Of a stretch of DNA of 64,000 nucleotides, positions 49,490-58,039 are shown one piece after another. The DNA is from CAZYAK01 sp964403335 (GTDB lineage Bacteria; Patescibacteriota; Gracilibacteria; Peribacterales; Peribacteraceae). How positions within the stretch are numbered: position 1 is the stretch's first letter; every line of letters begins with the position of its first letter. Made by a program: the position numbers and the translations under genes. The stretch is taken from the NCBI GenBank assembly GCA_964403335.1, contig CAYOFI010000005.1:1-64000 (forward strand), in the 5' to 3' direction. Under the pieces are notes generated by a model. The model was not told the origin of the DNA. It did no database searches and saw nothing but the letters and a program-made list of their open reading frames with translations.

Positions 49490-50749
49490 ATGACATCCGC
49501 CCTCCTCATCGCGCTCATCTTGTGTGTACTCGGGTCCGGCGCCGCCGTGTGGGTGAAGCTTTCCGCTGTGCAGACGGGTGGCGGAAGTCCCGAAATCGAC
49601 AAGTTGCGGGCGGAAAAAGACCAATTGGTGCGCGATTACGCGATGCTGAAGGCCAATTTAGAACAGCGTTCGGAAGAAGTCGGTGAATTGAAGGCTATCG
49701 TGGAAGAAGAGCGGTCGGAGAAGAATGAGTTACAAGGAAAAGGGAAACAGCTGCACGTGGCATACACAAAACTGGAAGCCAAGAGCGAGTCTCTCCAAAA
49801 AGAACATGATGCGCTCAAGAAGCAGATCACCAAGCATGAAGCCGAATTCGCCCGTAAGGAGCAGGAGTTCGATACGAAGATCGCCAAGCTGGAAGCGGCG
49901 AAAGCGAGTCTGGATCAAGAACGAGACCGCGTGATCCGCGAGGAAGAGGAAGCGCGCAAGCGATTGGAAGAAGAGCGCGATCGTTTGTGGAATGACCACG
50001 AGAACACCGTGATCGCCAAGCTGACTGATCTCTGCAAACAACCTGCACTCTCCTTTACCAGTTACACGAACACGAATCTGCCTGATGGGTTCGATGGAAG
50101 TCTCAAGCCGGACTTCATGATCGAATTCCTGGGACAGTACGTAATCTTTGATGCGAAGGTCAGCAAGGCGAAGAGCCTGCGCGCATACGTGACGGATCAG
50201 GTGAAGAAGACCGTCGATAAAGTGAAAGATAACGACCGCATCTATAAATCGATTTACCTTGTTGTTCCCACAGCCGCGCTCGCGGAACTCACGCAGCATT
50301 TCCATATTATCGAGGGCTATTCCATCTACATCATCTCCGTCGAAGCCCTCCCCGCCCTCCTCGCCTCCCTCAAGCGCATCACGCATTATGAATTCGCGGA
50401 ACAGATGGATCCGCAGCAGCGCGACAACATCGTGCAGCTGGTGGCCGAGTTGGATTTCCACATCAATCTGCGCAACGCAGCTGATTTGATTTTGACGAAG
50501 ATGGGCACGAGCATTTTGGAAAAAGCCAAACGCGTCGACCCCGCCCTCGCCGAAGAAGTCGCCATCAAAAAACTCCCGATGAACTCCAACGCCCGCTCGG
50601 TTCTCAGTCAAAGCGAACTCAAGCGACTCGTGTCGAGCCTCACCGCACAGGTCGAGGAGTCACACGACTTGGTCTCACCCAAAGCTGCCATCCGGAAAAA
50701 AGAGCTGAAGGCGGCGGAGGCGATGATGACGGAGACGTTGTTTGAATAA
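49490..50749 (+). CDS. RmuC-like protein (PD-(D/E)XK nuclease fold, coiled coil)
   Basis: 419 residues. N-terminal membrane helix (SALLIALILCVLGSGAAVWV), long coiled coil ~30-170, then the nuclease-like core: LKPDFMIEFLGQYVIFDAKV (Asp and Asp-x-Lys of the PD-(D/E)XK site), RAYVTDQVKKTVDKVK, KSIYLVVPTAALAELTQHFH, YSIYIISVEALPALLASLKR. RmuC proteins limit inversion between short repeats, of interest in a genome so rich in inverted repeats. The C-terminal tail differs from E. coli RmuC. Followed by the PcrA helicase after 41 bp. Confidence 0.8.
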   Translation: MTSALLIALILCVLGSGAAVWVKLSAVQTGGGSPEIDKLRAEKDQLVRDYAMLKANLEQRSEEVGELKAIVEEERSEKNELQGKGKQLHVAYTKLEAKSESLQKEHDALKKQITKHEAEFARKEQEFDTKIAKLEAAKASLDQERDRVIREEEEARKRLEEERDRLWNDHENTVIAKLTDLCKQPALSFTSYTNTNLPDGFDGSLKPDFMIEFLGQYVIFDAKVSKAKSLRAYVTDQVKKTVDKVKDNDRIYKSIYLVVPTAALAELTQHFHIIEGYSIYIISVEALPALLASLKRITHYEFAEQMDPQQRDNIVQLVAELDFHINLRNAADLILTKMGTSILEKAKRVDPALAEEVAIKKLPMNSNARSVLSQSELKRLVSSLTAQVEESHDLVSPKAAIRKKELKAAEAMMTETLFE

Positions 50750-50790
50750 ATTCAGAGAAATATCTCTGCATCCGCTACTATCGGTTTACC

Positions 50791-53067
50791 GTGCAAACTA
50801 TTGATCACGACCCCATCTTCACCGGCCTGAATGAGGAGCAACGGAGGGCGGTGGAGAACGTGCATGGACCGGCGTTGATTTTGGCGGGTGCGGGAAGCGG
50901 GAAAACGCGCGCTCTCACGCATCGCATTGCCCATATGATCGCGCAGGGCATTCAGCCGTGGCAGATTTTGGCCGTCACATTCACCAATAAAGCGGCGGCG
51001 GAGATGAAAGAGCGCATCAAGAATTTGTTGAAAATCACCGAAGGCATCACCGTGGCGGAATTCGGGAACGGGCGATTACCGGTAATGGGAACGTTCCACT
51101 CCGTCTGCTGCAGGATTCTGCGCAGGGACATTGAAAAGCTGGGACGCGACAGGCGGTTTGTGATTTACGACGGCGATGATCAGGAAAAATTGATGAAACA
51201 GGTCTTGAAAGACATGCAGGTCGACGAAAAGGAGCTCAAACCTCGCGCGGCACTAGGGTACGTCGGCAGATTCAAATCTGAAGCCGTGTCCCCCGTCGAA
51301 GCGCTCAAACAAGCCACGACATCGCGCATGCAAACGGCCATCCGCGCATACGAGCGCTACAACAAGGCGCTCGTGGAAGCCAACGCTCTCGATTTCGATG
51401 ACCTGATTTTGGAGACCGTCCGCTTGTTCCACGAAGTCCCCGAAGTCCTCGACCGTTATCAGGAGACATGGAGATATTTGCACGTGGATGAATATCAAGA
51501 CACGAACCACGCGCAGTATTTGTTTATCTCCATGCTCGCGCAGAAGTACAGGAACTTGTGCGTCATCGGCGACCCGGACCAATCCATCTATTCCTTCCGC
51601 GGCGCAGACATCAGAAACATCCTCGAGTTCCAGCAGGAATATCCAGGCGCGCTGCAGATCAAACTCGAACGGAATTATCGCTCCACACAGATCGTGCTGA
51701 CCGCCGCCAACGCCGTGATCTCTGCCAACCCGAACAGACCCGAAAAAGAAATGTGGAGCGAGCGCAAAGAAGGACCGAACATCATCGTGCAGGAAGTGCG
51801 TGACGAGCGGAAGGAATCCGAAGAAATCGTGCGGGCGGCGGAGCAGATGCGTAAAGACCGCGTGCCGCTGAATGAACAAGTGGTGCTCTACCGCACCAAC
51901 GCGCAATCGCGTCTGCTGGAAGAGGCCTGCATGCGCAGCGGCATCCCCTACCGCATCGTCGGCGGCGTGAAATTCTACGCACGTAAAGAAGTGAAAGACG
52001 TGCTCGCGTATCTCTCCGTCCTCATCAATCCGTCGGATACCATCGCGCTCCTGCGCATTATCAACGTCCCGGCCCGCAAGATCGGCCTGACGACGCTCGC
52101 GCATTTGCAGGCGTTTGCGTCGGCGCGGCAGCTGACGCTGTGGGAGACGTTGCGCGCGGCGGGTGAAGTGGCGGAATTGAATGAAGGAACACAATCGCGC
52201 ATCGGCAAATTTGTGGAAACGATCGAGCGTTTCCAGCGCTTGGCCACGGAGCAAGTCGTTTCGGAATTGACGGCGCATTTGTTGGAAGCGATCGACATCG
52301 AAAAATGGCTGAAGGACGGCACAAGCGAAGGAGAAGAGCGGTGGCAGAACGTGCAGGAATTGCTGACGGTCACGCACAAGTACGACAGTCTGGATCCCGC
52401 CACGTCGCTGCAGTCGTTCCTGGAAGAAGTCGCGCTGGTCTCGGAAGTCGATAAATTAACGGAAGCGAAAGACGATGCGTTGACGCTGATGACACTGCAC
52501 TTGTGCAAAGGCTTGGAATTCGAGCACGTGATGATCGCGGGGTGTGAAGAAGGCATTTTCCCCCACGCCAACTCCGCGTTCGACAAAGAGCAATTGGAGG
52601 AAGAACGACGCCTGATGTACGTGGGCATGACGCGCGCCAAAACCCACCTGCGGATTTTCTTCGCCCGCAGCCGCATGCTCTACGGCGACACGCAGGCCAA
52701 CGCGCCCAGCCGGTTTATTGATGACCTGCCGCACCAGGTGATCGAACGCCGCAGCGACGAGCTGCTCTCCGCCTTTGCCTGGGCCAGCCAAAGCGGCCAG
52801 GCCAAAGCGCATGCGATGACGTACGGTCAGAAAGTGGAACCCTTCCGCCAGCACTCATCGATCAGCTCCGAATTCAACCAAGACACGTTCGATGCCGACG
52901 ACGTGAACCAGGACAACCAAGACATCATCGAAGGCACGCGCATCGCGCACCCGGCTTTCGGCCAGGGCACGGTGGTCTCCAGGCGCGGCGACATCGTGAC
53001 GATTATTTTTGATGACGGTCCGCGCAAAACTTTTGCACTGAGTATTGCGCCGATTCGGGTGATTTAA
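50791..53067 (+). CDS. pcrA: PcrA/UvrD-type ATP-dependent DNA helicase
   Basis: SF1A 3'-5' helicase for repair and replication restart. 758 residues from GTG. Motifs in order: Q motif LNEEQRRAVENVHGPALILA, Walker A AGAGSGKTRALTHR, Ia VTFTNKAAAEMKERI, II (LHVDEYQDTNHAQY), III VIGDPDQSIYSFRGADIRNI, IV LERNYRSTQIVLTAANAVI, V LMTLHLCKGLEFEHVMIAGC, VI RRLMYVGMTRAKTHLRIFFA. The C-terminal GTRIAHPAFGQGTVVSRRGD is the Tudor-like RNA-polymerase-binding domain of PcrA/UvrD. UvrD-like name is an equal alternative. Confidence 0.95.
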   Translation: MQTIDHDPIFTGLNEEQRRAVENVHGPALILAGAGSGKTRALTHRIAHMIAQGIQPWQILAVTFTNKAAAEMKERIKNLLKITEGITVAEFGNGRLPVMGTFHSVCCRILRRDIEKLGRDRRFVIYDGDDQEKLMKQVLKDMQVDEKELKPRAALGYVGRFKSEAVSPVEALKQATTSRMQTAIRAYERYNKALVEANALDFDDLILETVRLFHEVPEVLDRYQETWRYLHVDEYQDTNHAQYLFISMLAQKYRNLCVIGDPDQSIYSFRGADIRNILEFQQEYPGALQIKLERNYRSTQIVLTAANAVISANPNRPEKEMWSERKEGPNIIVQEVRDERKESEEIVRAAEQMRKDRVPLNEQVVLYRTNAQSRLLEEACMRSGIPYRIVGGVKFYARKEVKDVLAYLSVLINPSDTIALLRIINVPARKIGLTTLAHLQAFASARQLTLWETLRAAGEVAELNEGTQSRIGKFVETIERFQRLATEQVVSELTAHLLEAIDIEKWLKDGTSEGEERWQNVQELLTVTHKYDSLDPATSLQSFLEEVALVSEVDKLTEAKDDALTLMTLHLCKGLEFEHVMIAGCEEGIFPHANSAFDKEQLEEERRLMYVGMTRAKTHLRIFFARSRMLYGDTQANAPSRFIDDLPHQVIERRSDELLSAFAWASQSGQAKAHAMTYGQKVEPFRQHSSISSEFNQDTFDADDVNQDNQDIIEGTRIAHPAFGQGTVVSRRGDIVTIIFDDGPRKTFALSIAPIRVI

Positions 53068-53073
53068 CGCACT

Positions 53074-53886
53074 CTATGCGACGCCTTGGTCACTGCATAT
53101 TTCCTGAATGTACCCGTGCAATTGTCGGCAGGTGCGACCGACTAATGCTTTCACGGAAGGAAAAAGCGGAAGATGGACAACAGACACTTCTTTTTGCCGT
53201 ATGTCATATGGACTCGACGGATCTTCGGTAAATATCGGCACAAGTATTCTCTGAGCCGCAAAGTCAGGCCGGAGCCGGCTGCCTACTTTCTTAAAAAAGA
53301 GGTCGTAGTCGCATTTATCGGAAAACCAATTTTTTGAGGTGGTCACGTCAAAAAAGAACAAGGAGTCCGGACTTCCGTCCCGTCTTTCTTCATGCAGCAC
53401 CAGATCGTATTCATGCTGCTGTCTCCACTGCACGCCACGGGGATCATGCAGTGTCATCTTGCACGCGTATCCCTTGAAAAATTCGAGGGAAATTTTTTTG
53501 TTAAATTTCACCACCGTCCCCGGCTTCCCCTTCAGAAAATCCAAAGTCCCGCCCTTCTTTTTTTCATGCAGGATGATTTCACGAGCAATGACCGTACATA
53601 CCAACTCCCCGACCTGTCCCATGATGCGGTTATGCACATTGTCTATTGTTAAAGGCAGACGATCTGTGTGGGCACGAACACCAAAAAATGTACGCTGGAT
53701 CGCTTCTCGGCAGAGCTGTAAGTGCAGACGCCAATCCTCCCCGGTAATCAACGATTGCACTGATTGTCTGGTTTCTGCAATCTTCGTGGCAGTCTCTTGC
53801 AAAGAAGTACACAGTCGTTCTCCGCAAGCTGAATCAGCGAGCGAAGGATATTCCGAGTGAGCCTGCAATTGCTGCAATGATTGCAT
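53074..53886 (-). CDS. putative PD-(D/E)XK nuclease-like protein
   Basis: 270 residues from ATG 53886; the longer frame to 53979 runs through the promoter of the opposite strand and uses rare codons. N-terminal half helical with several Cys; C-terminal half shows GQVGELVCTVIAREIILHEK, HEYDLVLHEERRDG and SLFFFDVTTSKNWF, that is E ... D ... D-x-T-S-K, an arrangement like a restriction-endonuclease-fold site. No methylase or mobile gene is near. Divergent from the aromatic leader. The nuclease idea is inference. Confidence 0.55.
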   Translation of the reverse strand: MQSLQQLQAHSEYPSLADSACGERLCTSLQETATKIAETRQSVQSLITGEDWRLHLQLCREAIQRTFFGVRAHTDRLPLTIDNVHNRIMGQVGELVCTVIAREIILHEKKKGGTLDFLKGKPGTVVKFNKKISLEFFKGYACKMTLHDPRGVQWRQQHEYDLVLHEERRDGSPDSLFFFDVTTSKNWFSDKCDYDLFFKKVGSRLRPDFAAQRILVPIFTEDPSSPYDIRQKEVSVVHLPLFPSVKALVGRTCRQLHGYIQEICSDQGVA

Positions 53887-53937
53887 TCTTGATGCAGGAG
53901 ACCAGAAACACACTGCATTAAGCAAGAAAAAACGACT

Positions 53938-53965
53938 TTGACAATCAACGGATGGCCTATAGAAT
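53938..53965 (+). promoter_or_regulatory. promoter of the aromatic operon, TTGACA-16-TAGAAT
   Basis: TTGACA (53938-53943) and TAGAAT (53960-53965). The start near 53972 is next to the leader-peptide ATG (53974). Confidence 0.75.
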
Positions 53966-53973
53966 TTGCGTGA

Positions 53974-54054
53974 ATGCATCGCGTCCGCACCGCACCGGCT
54001 CAGAATTCTGCAAACAAATTTGCGGGCGTCTTTGCATTTTTCTTTTTTGCCTGA
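53974..54054 (+). CDS. phenylalanine-rich leader peptide of the aro/phe operon
   Basis: 26 codons from ATG 53974 to TGA 54052-54054. The end reads GVFAFFFFA with codons TTT-GCA-TTT-TTC-TTT-TTT-GCC; 6 of the last 11 residues are Phe (another Phe lies just before). It has no homology to a protein domain, follows the promoter at once, and precedes an antiterminator/terminator pair, as in E. coli pheL and pheM. Function: ribosome stalling at Phe codons when Phe-tRNA is scarce. Confidence 0.75.
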   Translation: MHRVRTAPAQNSANKFAGVFAFFFFA

Positions 54055-54061
54055 CTAGTTT

Positions 54062-54113
54062 CCTCTCTGCCGATCCGCTCACCTTGGGCGCTTCCAGAGA
54101 GGGGCGCTTTTTT
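54062..54113 (+). terminator. attenuator: antiterminator and terminator hairpins
   Basis: CCTCTCTG (54062-54069) pairs perfectly with CAGAGAGG (54095-54102) to form the antiterminator. Alternatively GCGCTTC (54088-54094) pairs with GGGGCGC (54101-54107, two G-U) followed by six T (54108-54113), the terminator. The two share 54088-54102, so they exclude each other. The aroG start follows 44 bp later. Confidence 0.7.
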
Positions 54114-54156
54114 GATTCTCTCACCCCCTCCCCCTTCTTCTTTTCCCCCTCAGACC

Positions 54157-55176
54157 ATGCTGATCGTCCTCAAAGAAAAGCACGATACGGCGCTCGTTGC
54201 GCACATCAAAGAATTGCTCCAGCATCGATACCGGCTGGACAGCCATATCATCGGCGAAAACGGCCGGGTGCTGGCCGTGCCGGGTGACACGAAAGCCGTG
54301 GATATCGAGATCTTCAAAAACATGGAAGGTGTGCGCTCCGTGGACCGCGTCGACAGGCCGTACAAGCTGGCGAGCCGGGAGAAGAAAGACCGGACCGAAA
54401 TCACGCTGCGGCCCGGATGCGTGCTGGGCAACCGCAAACAGATGGTGATGATGGCGGGACCGTGCTCGGTGGAATCCGAAGGACAATTGGATGAGACCGC
54501 GGCGATGGTGAAGTCCCAAGGCGTCCAAGTTCTCCGTGGTGGTGCTTTCAAACCGAGAACTGGACCGTACTCATTCAACGGACTTGGCGAGGAAGGACTC
54601 AAGCTCTTGAAGAAGGCTGGAGAAAAATACGGCATGGCCGTGATTTCGGAAGCGATGAATGAAGAGCAGCTGGAACTGATGCAGGAGTACGTGGACATCG
54701 TGCAGATCGGCGCGCGCAACATGCAGAACTACGATTTGCTCCGCAAAGCCGGGAAGACGCGCAAGCCGGTGATGCTCAAGCGCGGATTGGCCGCGACGTT
54801 GGAAGAGTGGCTCTTGGCGGCCGAGTACATTCTGGCCGGCGGCAACAACGATGTGATCTTGTGCGAGCGCGGCATCCGCACGTTCGAAGAAGAAGTGCGC
54901 TTCACGCTGTGTCTGGGATCCCTCCCCGCTCTGCGCGAGATGACGCACCTGCCGATCGTCGTGGATCCGAGTCATGCCGCAGGAAAAGCGCGATGGGTGG
55001 CGGATAACGCGCGCGCGGGCATTGCAGCCGGTTGCGACGGATTGATCATCGAAATCCACCCCCGGCCCGAGGAAGCGCTTTCCGACGGTCCGCAGTCTTT
55101 GGACGCAGGGCACTGGAAGGATTGTATGGACGGTGTGCGGGCGGTGTCTGCGGCGATGGGGAAAACGGTCGTATGA
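54157..55176 (+). CDS. aroF: 3-deoxy-7-phosphoheptulonate synthase (DAHP synthase, type I-beta)
   Basis: Condenses PEP and erythrose 4-phosphate, the first step to chorismate. 339 residues from ATG 54157, the size of the Thermotoga enzyme. N-terminal ferredoxin-like (ACT-type) regulatory domain ~1-70 (MLIVLKEKHDTALVAHIKEL, GVRSVDRVDRPYKLASRE); catalytic barrel with MVMMAGPCSVESEGQLDETA, LRGGAFKPRTGPYSFNGLGE, VIGARNMQNYDLL-type IGARNMQNYDLLRKAGKTRK, VMLKRGLAATLEEWLLAAEY, VDPSHAAGKARWVADNARAG. The regulatory domain implies feedback inhibition by Phe/Tyr. First gene of the operon behind a Phe attenuator. Confidence 0.95.
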   Translation: MLIVLKEKHDTALVAHIKELLQHRYRLDSHIIGENGRVLAVPGDTKAVDIEIFKNMEGVRSVDRVDRPYKLASREKKDRTEITLRPGCVLGNRKQMVMMAGPCSVESEGQLDETAAMVKSQGVQVLRGGAFKPRTGPYSFNGLGEEGLKLLKKAGEKYGMAVISEAMNEEQLELMQEYVDIVQIGARNMQNYDLLRKAGKTRKPVMLKRGLAATLEEWLLAAEYILAGGNNDVILCERGIRTFEEEVRFTLCLGSLPALREMTHLPIVVDPSHAAGKARWVADNARAGIAAGCDGLIIEIHPRPEEALSDGPQSLDAGHWKDCMDGVRAVSAAMGKTVV

Positions 55177-55189
55177 TATGCGAGTAGCG

Positions 55190-55210
55190 AGACGTGCGCT
55201 TCGCACGTCT
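55190..55210. repeat. CGTGCG-N3-CGCACG palindrome between aroF and aroB
   Basis: AGACGTGCG CTT CGCACGTCT, 9-bp stem. Family B; outer bases identical to the copy at 34544-34564. Confidence 0.8.
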
Positions 55211-55220
55211 TTACCCCACG

Positions 55221-56267
55221 ATGTCTATGAGCAGTATTACTCTCACATTACCGGCCAGATCGGAGCGTTCGTATCCGATCATCGTCGAGCGCGGCGCGAT
55301 CGATGAGATCCGCACGCATCTTCCCACGGATACCGATGGCATCATCATTCTCTGCGACGCCGCGTTGCGATCCGTTGCCGACCGCGTCGCGAAGAGCGTC
55401 GACGCGAAGGGCGTCATCGACGTGAAGAGCGGCGAAGCCAGTAAGACGCTCACGGAAACCGAACGGCTCGTCGGCGAACTCTTGAAGATCGGGGCCACGC
55501 GCAAGACCGTCCTCATCAACATCGGCGGCGGGATGCTGACGGACTTGGGCGGGTTTGTGGCGGCGGTGTTCATGCGGGGAATCCGGTACATCCATGTGCC
55601 CACGAGCATGCTCTGCATGACCGATGCGGCCGTGGGCGGGAAAACCGGCGTCGATCTGGGCGAGACGAAAAACATCATCGGCGCCATTCATCAGCCGGCT
55701 GCCGTGATCTGCGATATCGATCTTCTCCACACACTCCCCGACTCCGCATTGCGCGAAGGAACAGTGGAAGCCGCGAAGATGGCGGCGATGCTGAACGCTG
55801 AAGATTTCCAGTGGTATGAACAGAATCTCGACCGGATTCTTGCGCGCGATCCCGATGCGCTGACCGACTGCGTCGTCAAAGCCGTGCAGATGAAAGCCGA
55901 CGTGGTGAGCGACGATGAACACGAGCACACGCGCCGGATGTTCCTCAATTTCGGCCATACCGTCGGGCATGCGGTCGAGGCGCTGTCGAAGTTCGCGATC
56001 CCCCATGGCCAAGCGGTGGCGATTGGCATGCGCGCGGAGATGCTGCTGGCGGGATGCGCCGATACGGAACGTATGACGGATCTTCTAAGGCGCATGGATA
56101 TGCCCGTGACGATCCCCGCTTCGATGGACCGCGAAATACTCTGGGACCTGATGCGACGCGATAAGAAGAATATTGGCGGCGTGGTGCGAATGGCCGTGCC
56201 GACGACGATCGGTTCCGGTGAAATACAGACAATTGATCATGATGCATTCCTACGATTGAAAGCATGA
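55221..56267 (+). CDS. aroB: 3-dehydroquinate synthase
   Basis: Second shikimate step; NAD- and zinc-dependent cyclisation of DAHP. 348 residues from ATG 55221 (55227 also possible). Signatures: IVERGAIDEIRTHLPTDTDG, VLINIGGGMLTDLGGFVAAV, RGIRYIHVPTSMLCMTDAAV, GGKTGVDLGETKNIIGAIHQ, FLNFGHTVGHAVEALSKFAI, PHGQAVAIGM (zinc ligands in HTVGH and PHG). Short for the family but complete. Overlaps aroA/K by 4 bp (ATGA), so coupled. Confidence 0.95.
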   Translation: MSMSSITLTLPARSERSYPIIVERGAIDEIRTHLPTDTDGIIILCDAALRSVADRVAKSVDAKGVIDVKSGEASKTLTETERLVGELLKIGATRKTVLINIGGGMLTDLGGFVAAVFMRGIRYIHVPTSMLCMTDAAVGGKTGVDLGETKNIIGAIHQPAAVICDIDLLHTLPDSALREGTVEAAKMAAMLNAEDFQWYEQNLDRILARDPDALTDCVVKAVQMKADVVSDDEHEHTRRMFLNFGHTVGHAVEALSKFAIPHGQAVAIGMRAEMLLAGCADTERMTDLLRRMDMPVTIPASMDREILWDLMRRDKKNIGGVVRMAVPTTIGSGEIQTIDHDAFLRLKA

Positions 56268-58039
56268 CCAATGCGAAGATCACCATCGACCCATTACGTC
56301 TGCCGTTCGACATTCAGATGGCTATGCCGGGGTCCAAATCACACGCCAACCGCGCGATCATCGCGGCGTGCCTGACGGACGGGGAGACGATTTTGGAACA
56401 TGCGACGCCGTGTGATGATGTGGCGCTGCTCGTCAAAAACGTCCAGGCGATGGGGTATGACGTGGGGTGGGTGGATCGCGATGTCGGGACGTTGCGGGTG
56501 CGGGGTGGGGATCCGCGTGGGCCCGGGCGTGCGCATCGCACGCCCGTACGAGGGCCGCCCGAAGGAGGGACGTTGGATTGCGGCAACGCCGGGACGACGT
56601 TGCGGTTTTTGACGTCGTTGGCGGCGATCACGCCGGGGGAATGGGTCGTGACCGGTGATGAACGCATGCAAAAACGCCCGATTGGAGACCTGACATCCGC
56701 ATTGCGATCGTTGGGCGCGGATATCGAAGATACCAATGGATGCCCTCCGTTGCGCATCAAAGGCAAACAACTCCTCGGCGGCACGGTGACGCTCGACGCC
56801 AGCAAAAGCAGTCAATTCCTCACCTCGCTGCTGCTCATCGGTCCGACACTCGAGCAGGGCCTGACGATCAACCTGACCTCGGACGCGACATCTCCGACAT
56901 ACATCGACCTGACGCAGAAAGTCATGAAAGACTTCGGCGTCACAATCGAACGATCCGATCGCGAACTTCGCGTACTCCATACGCAATACCGGATACCAAA
57001 TACTCCGTACCCCATCGAAGGCGACTGGAGCGCGGTCGGAGCATTCCTCGTCCTGGCAGAGCTGACCGGCAGCCGCATCGATGTGCCCTATCTGTCACCG
57101 GATTCGGAGCAGGGCGACCGCAAACTTCCGCGGGTGATCGCATCGCTCAGAGGCGCGGGGAATCGAACGGTCGATTGCACGGATTTCCCGGATCAGGTGA
57201 TGAACATCGGGATTCTGGCGGCGCATCGGAACGGGAAAACGACGCTCACGGGCGCGGCCAATCTGCGCCACAAAGAATGCGATCGCCTGGCCGTGCTCCG
57301 CGAAGAGCTTACAAAAGCCGGCGTCGATATTGCCGAGCATGCCGACGGTCTGATCATCACTGGAAAAGCGATATTGAAACCGGCCACCTTCGACCCCCAT
57401 CACGACCACCGGATGGCGATGTGTTTTGCGATCTTGGGATCCCTCGCAAAAGGCATGACCATTCGTGATCCGGAGTGTGTCTCCAAAAGTTATCCGCAGT
57501 TCTTCGAGGATCTCCAAAAACTCAACGGTTCGCCGAAAGCGATTGCGATCGTGGGGATGCGCGGGGCGGGGAAATCGAATTTAGCCAAGCAGCTGGCGCG
57601 TAAACTGAAGCTGAAAGCCATCGATACCGACAAAGTCTTCATCGAACGCCATGGGCCGATTGGCGACTACGTGAAGGCACATAGCTGGGAGGCGTTCCGC
57701 ACGGAAGAAGAGAATATTGTCGCGGAGTGCTTGAAGCCCGGATATGTCATCTCACTGGGCGGCGGCGCCATTGAATCGGCGGCGACTCGCCAGCATCTGA
57801 AGCGCGATGCGCTGACAATCTGGATGCAGGTGAATGAGAAAGAGATCGTGGCACGCCTGAAAAAACTCAAGCGCCCGCCCCTCACCGATCTGCCATTGGA
57901 AAAAGAAGTGCCGATGATCCTCAAAAAACGTACACCGCTCTTTGCGGAAGTCGCAGCGGTTTCTCTGCCTGCATCGATCCCTTTTGCTGGCCACGCTTCC
58001 TATCTTGTCCGCAAACTCAAAGCCCAATGTTCGTGGTGA
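56264..58039 (+). CDS. aroA/aroK: fused EPSP synthase and shikimate kinase (AroA-AroK)
   Basis: Bifunctional 591-residue protein. EPSP synthase ~1-415: AMPGSKSHANRAIIAACLTD, DCGNAGTTLRFLTSLAAITP, TGDERMQKRPIGDLTSALRS, LGGTVTLDASKSSQFLTSLL, HKECDRLAVLREELTKAGVD, HDHRMAMCFAILG. Shikimate kinase ~418-591: AIAIVGMRGAGKSNLAKQLA (Walker A), AIDTDKVFIERHG, GYVISLGGGAIESAATRQHL, KRPPLTDLPLEKEVPMILKK. Between residues ~80 and 105 the frame carries a family B palindrome (56524-56546) and GC-rich DNA, giving GDPRGPGRAHRTPVRGPPEG just before LDCGNAGTT, an extra loop absent from other AroA. Overlaps aroB and the next gene. Confidence 0.94.
   Translation: MTNAKITIDPLRLPFDIQMAMPGSKSHANRAIIAACLTDGETILEHATPCDDVALLVKNVQAMGYDVGWVDRDVGTLRVRGGDPRGPGRAHRTPVRGPPEGGTLDCGNAGTTLRFLTSLAAITPGEWVVTGDERMQKRPIGDLTSALRSLGADIEDTNGCPPLRIKGKQLLGGTVTLDASKSSQFLTSLLLIGPTLEQGLTINLTSDATSPTYIDLTQKVMKDFGVTIERSDRELRVLHTQYRIPNTPYPIEGDWSAVGAFLVLAELTGSRIDVPYLSPDSEQGDRKLPRVIASLRGAGNRTVDCTDFPDQVMNIGILAAHRNGKTTLTGAANLRHKECDRLAVLREELTKAGVDIAEHADGLIITGKAILKPATFDPHHDHRMAMCFAILGSLAKGMTIRDPECVSKSYPQFFEDLQKLNGSPKAIAIVGMRGAGKSNLAKQLARKLKLKAIDTDKVFIERHGPIGDYVKAHSWEAFRTEEENIVAECLKPGYVISLGGGAIESAATRQHLKRDALTIWMQVNEKEIVARLKKLKRPPLTDLPLEKEVPMILKKRTPLFAEVAAVSLPASIPFAGHASYLVRKLKAQCSW
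56524..56546. repeat. family B palindrome in frame in aroA/K
   Basis: CGGGCGTGCG CAT CGCACGCCCG, 10-bp perfect stem, read as PGRAHRTPV. Confidence 0.85.
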
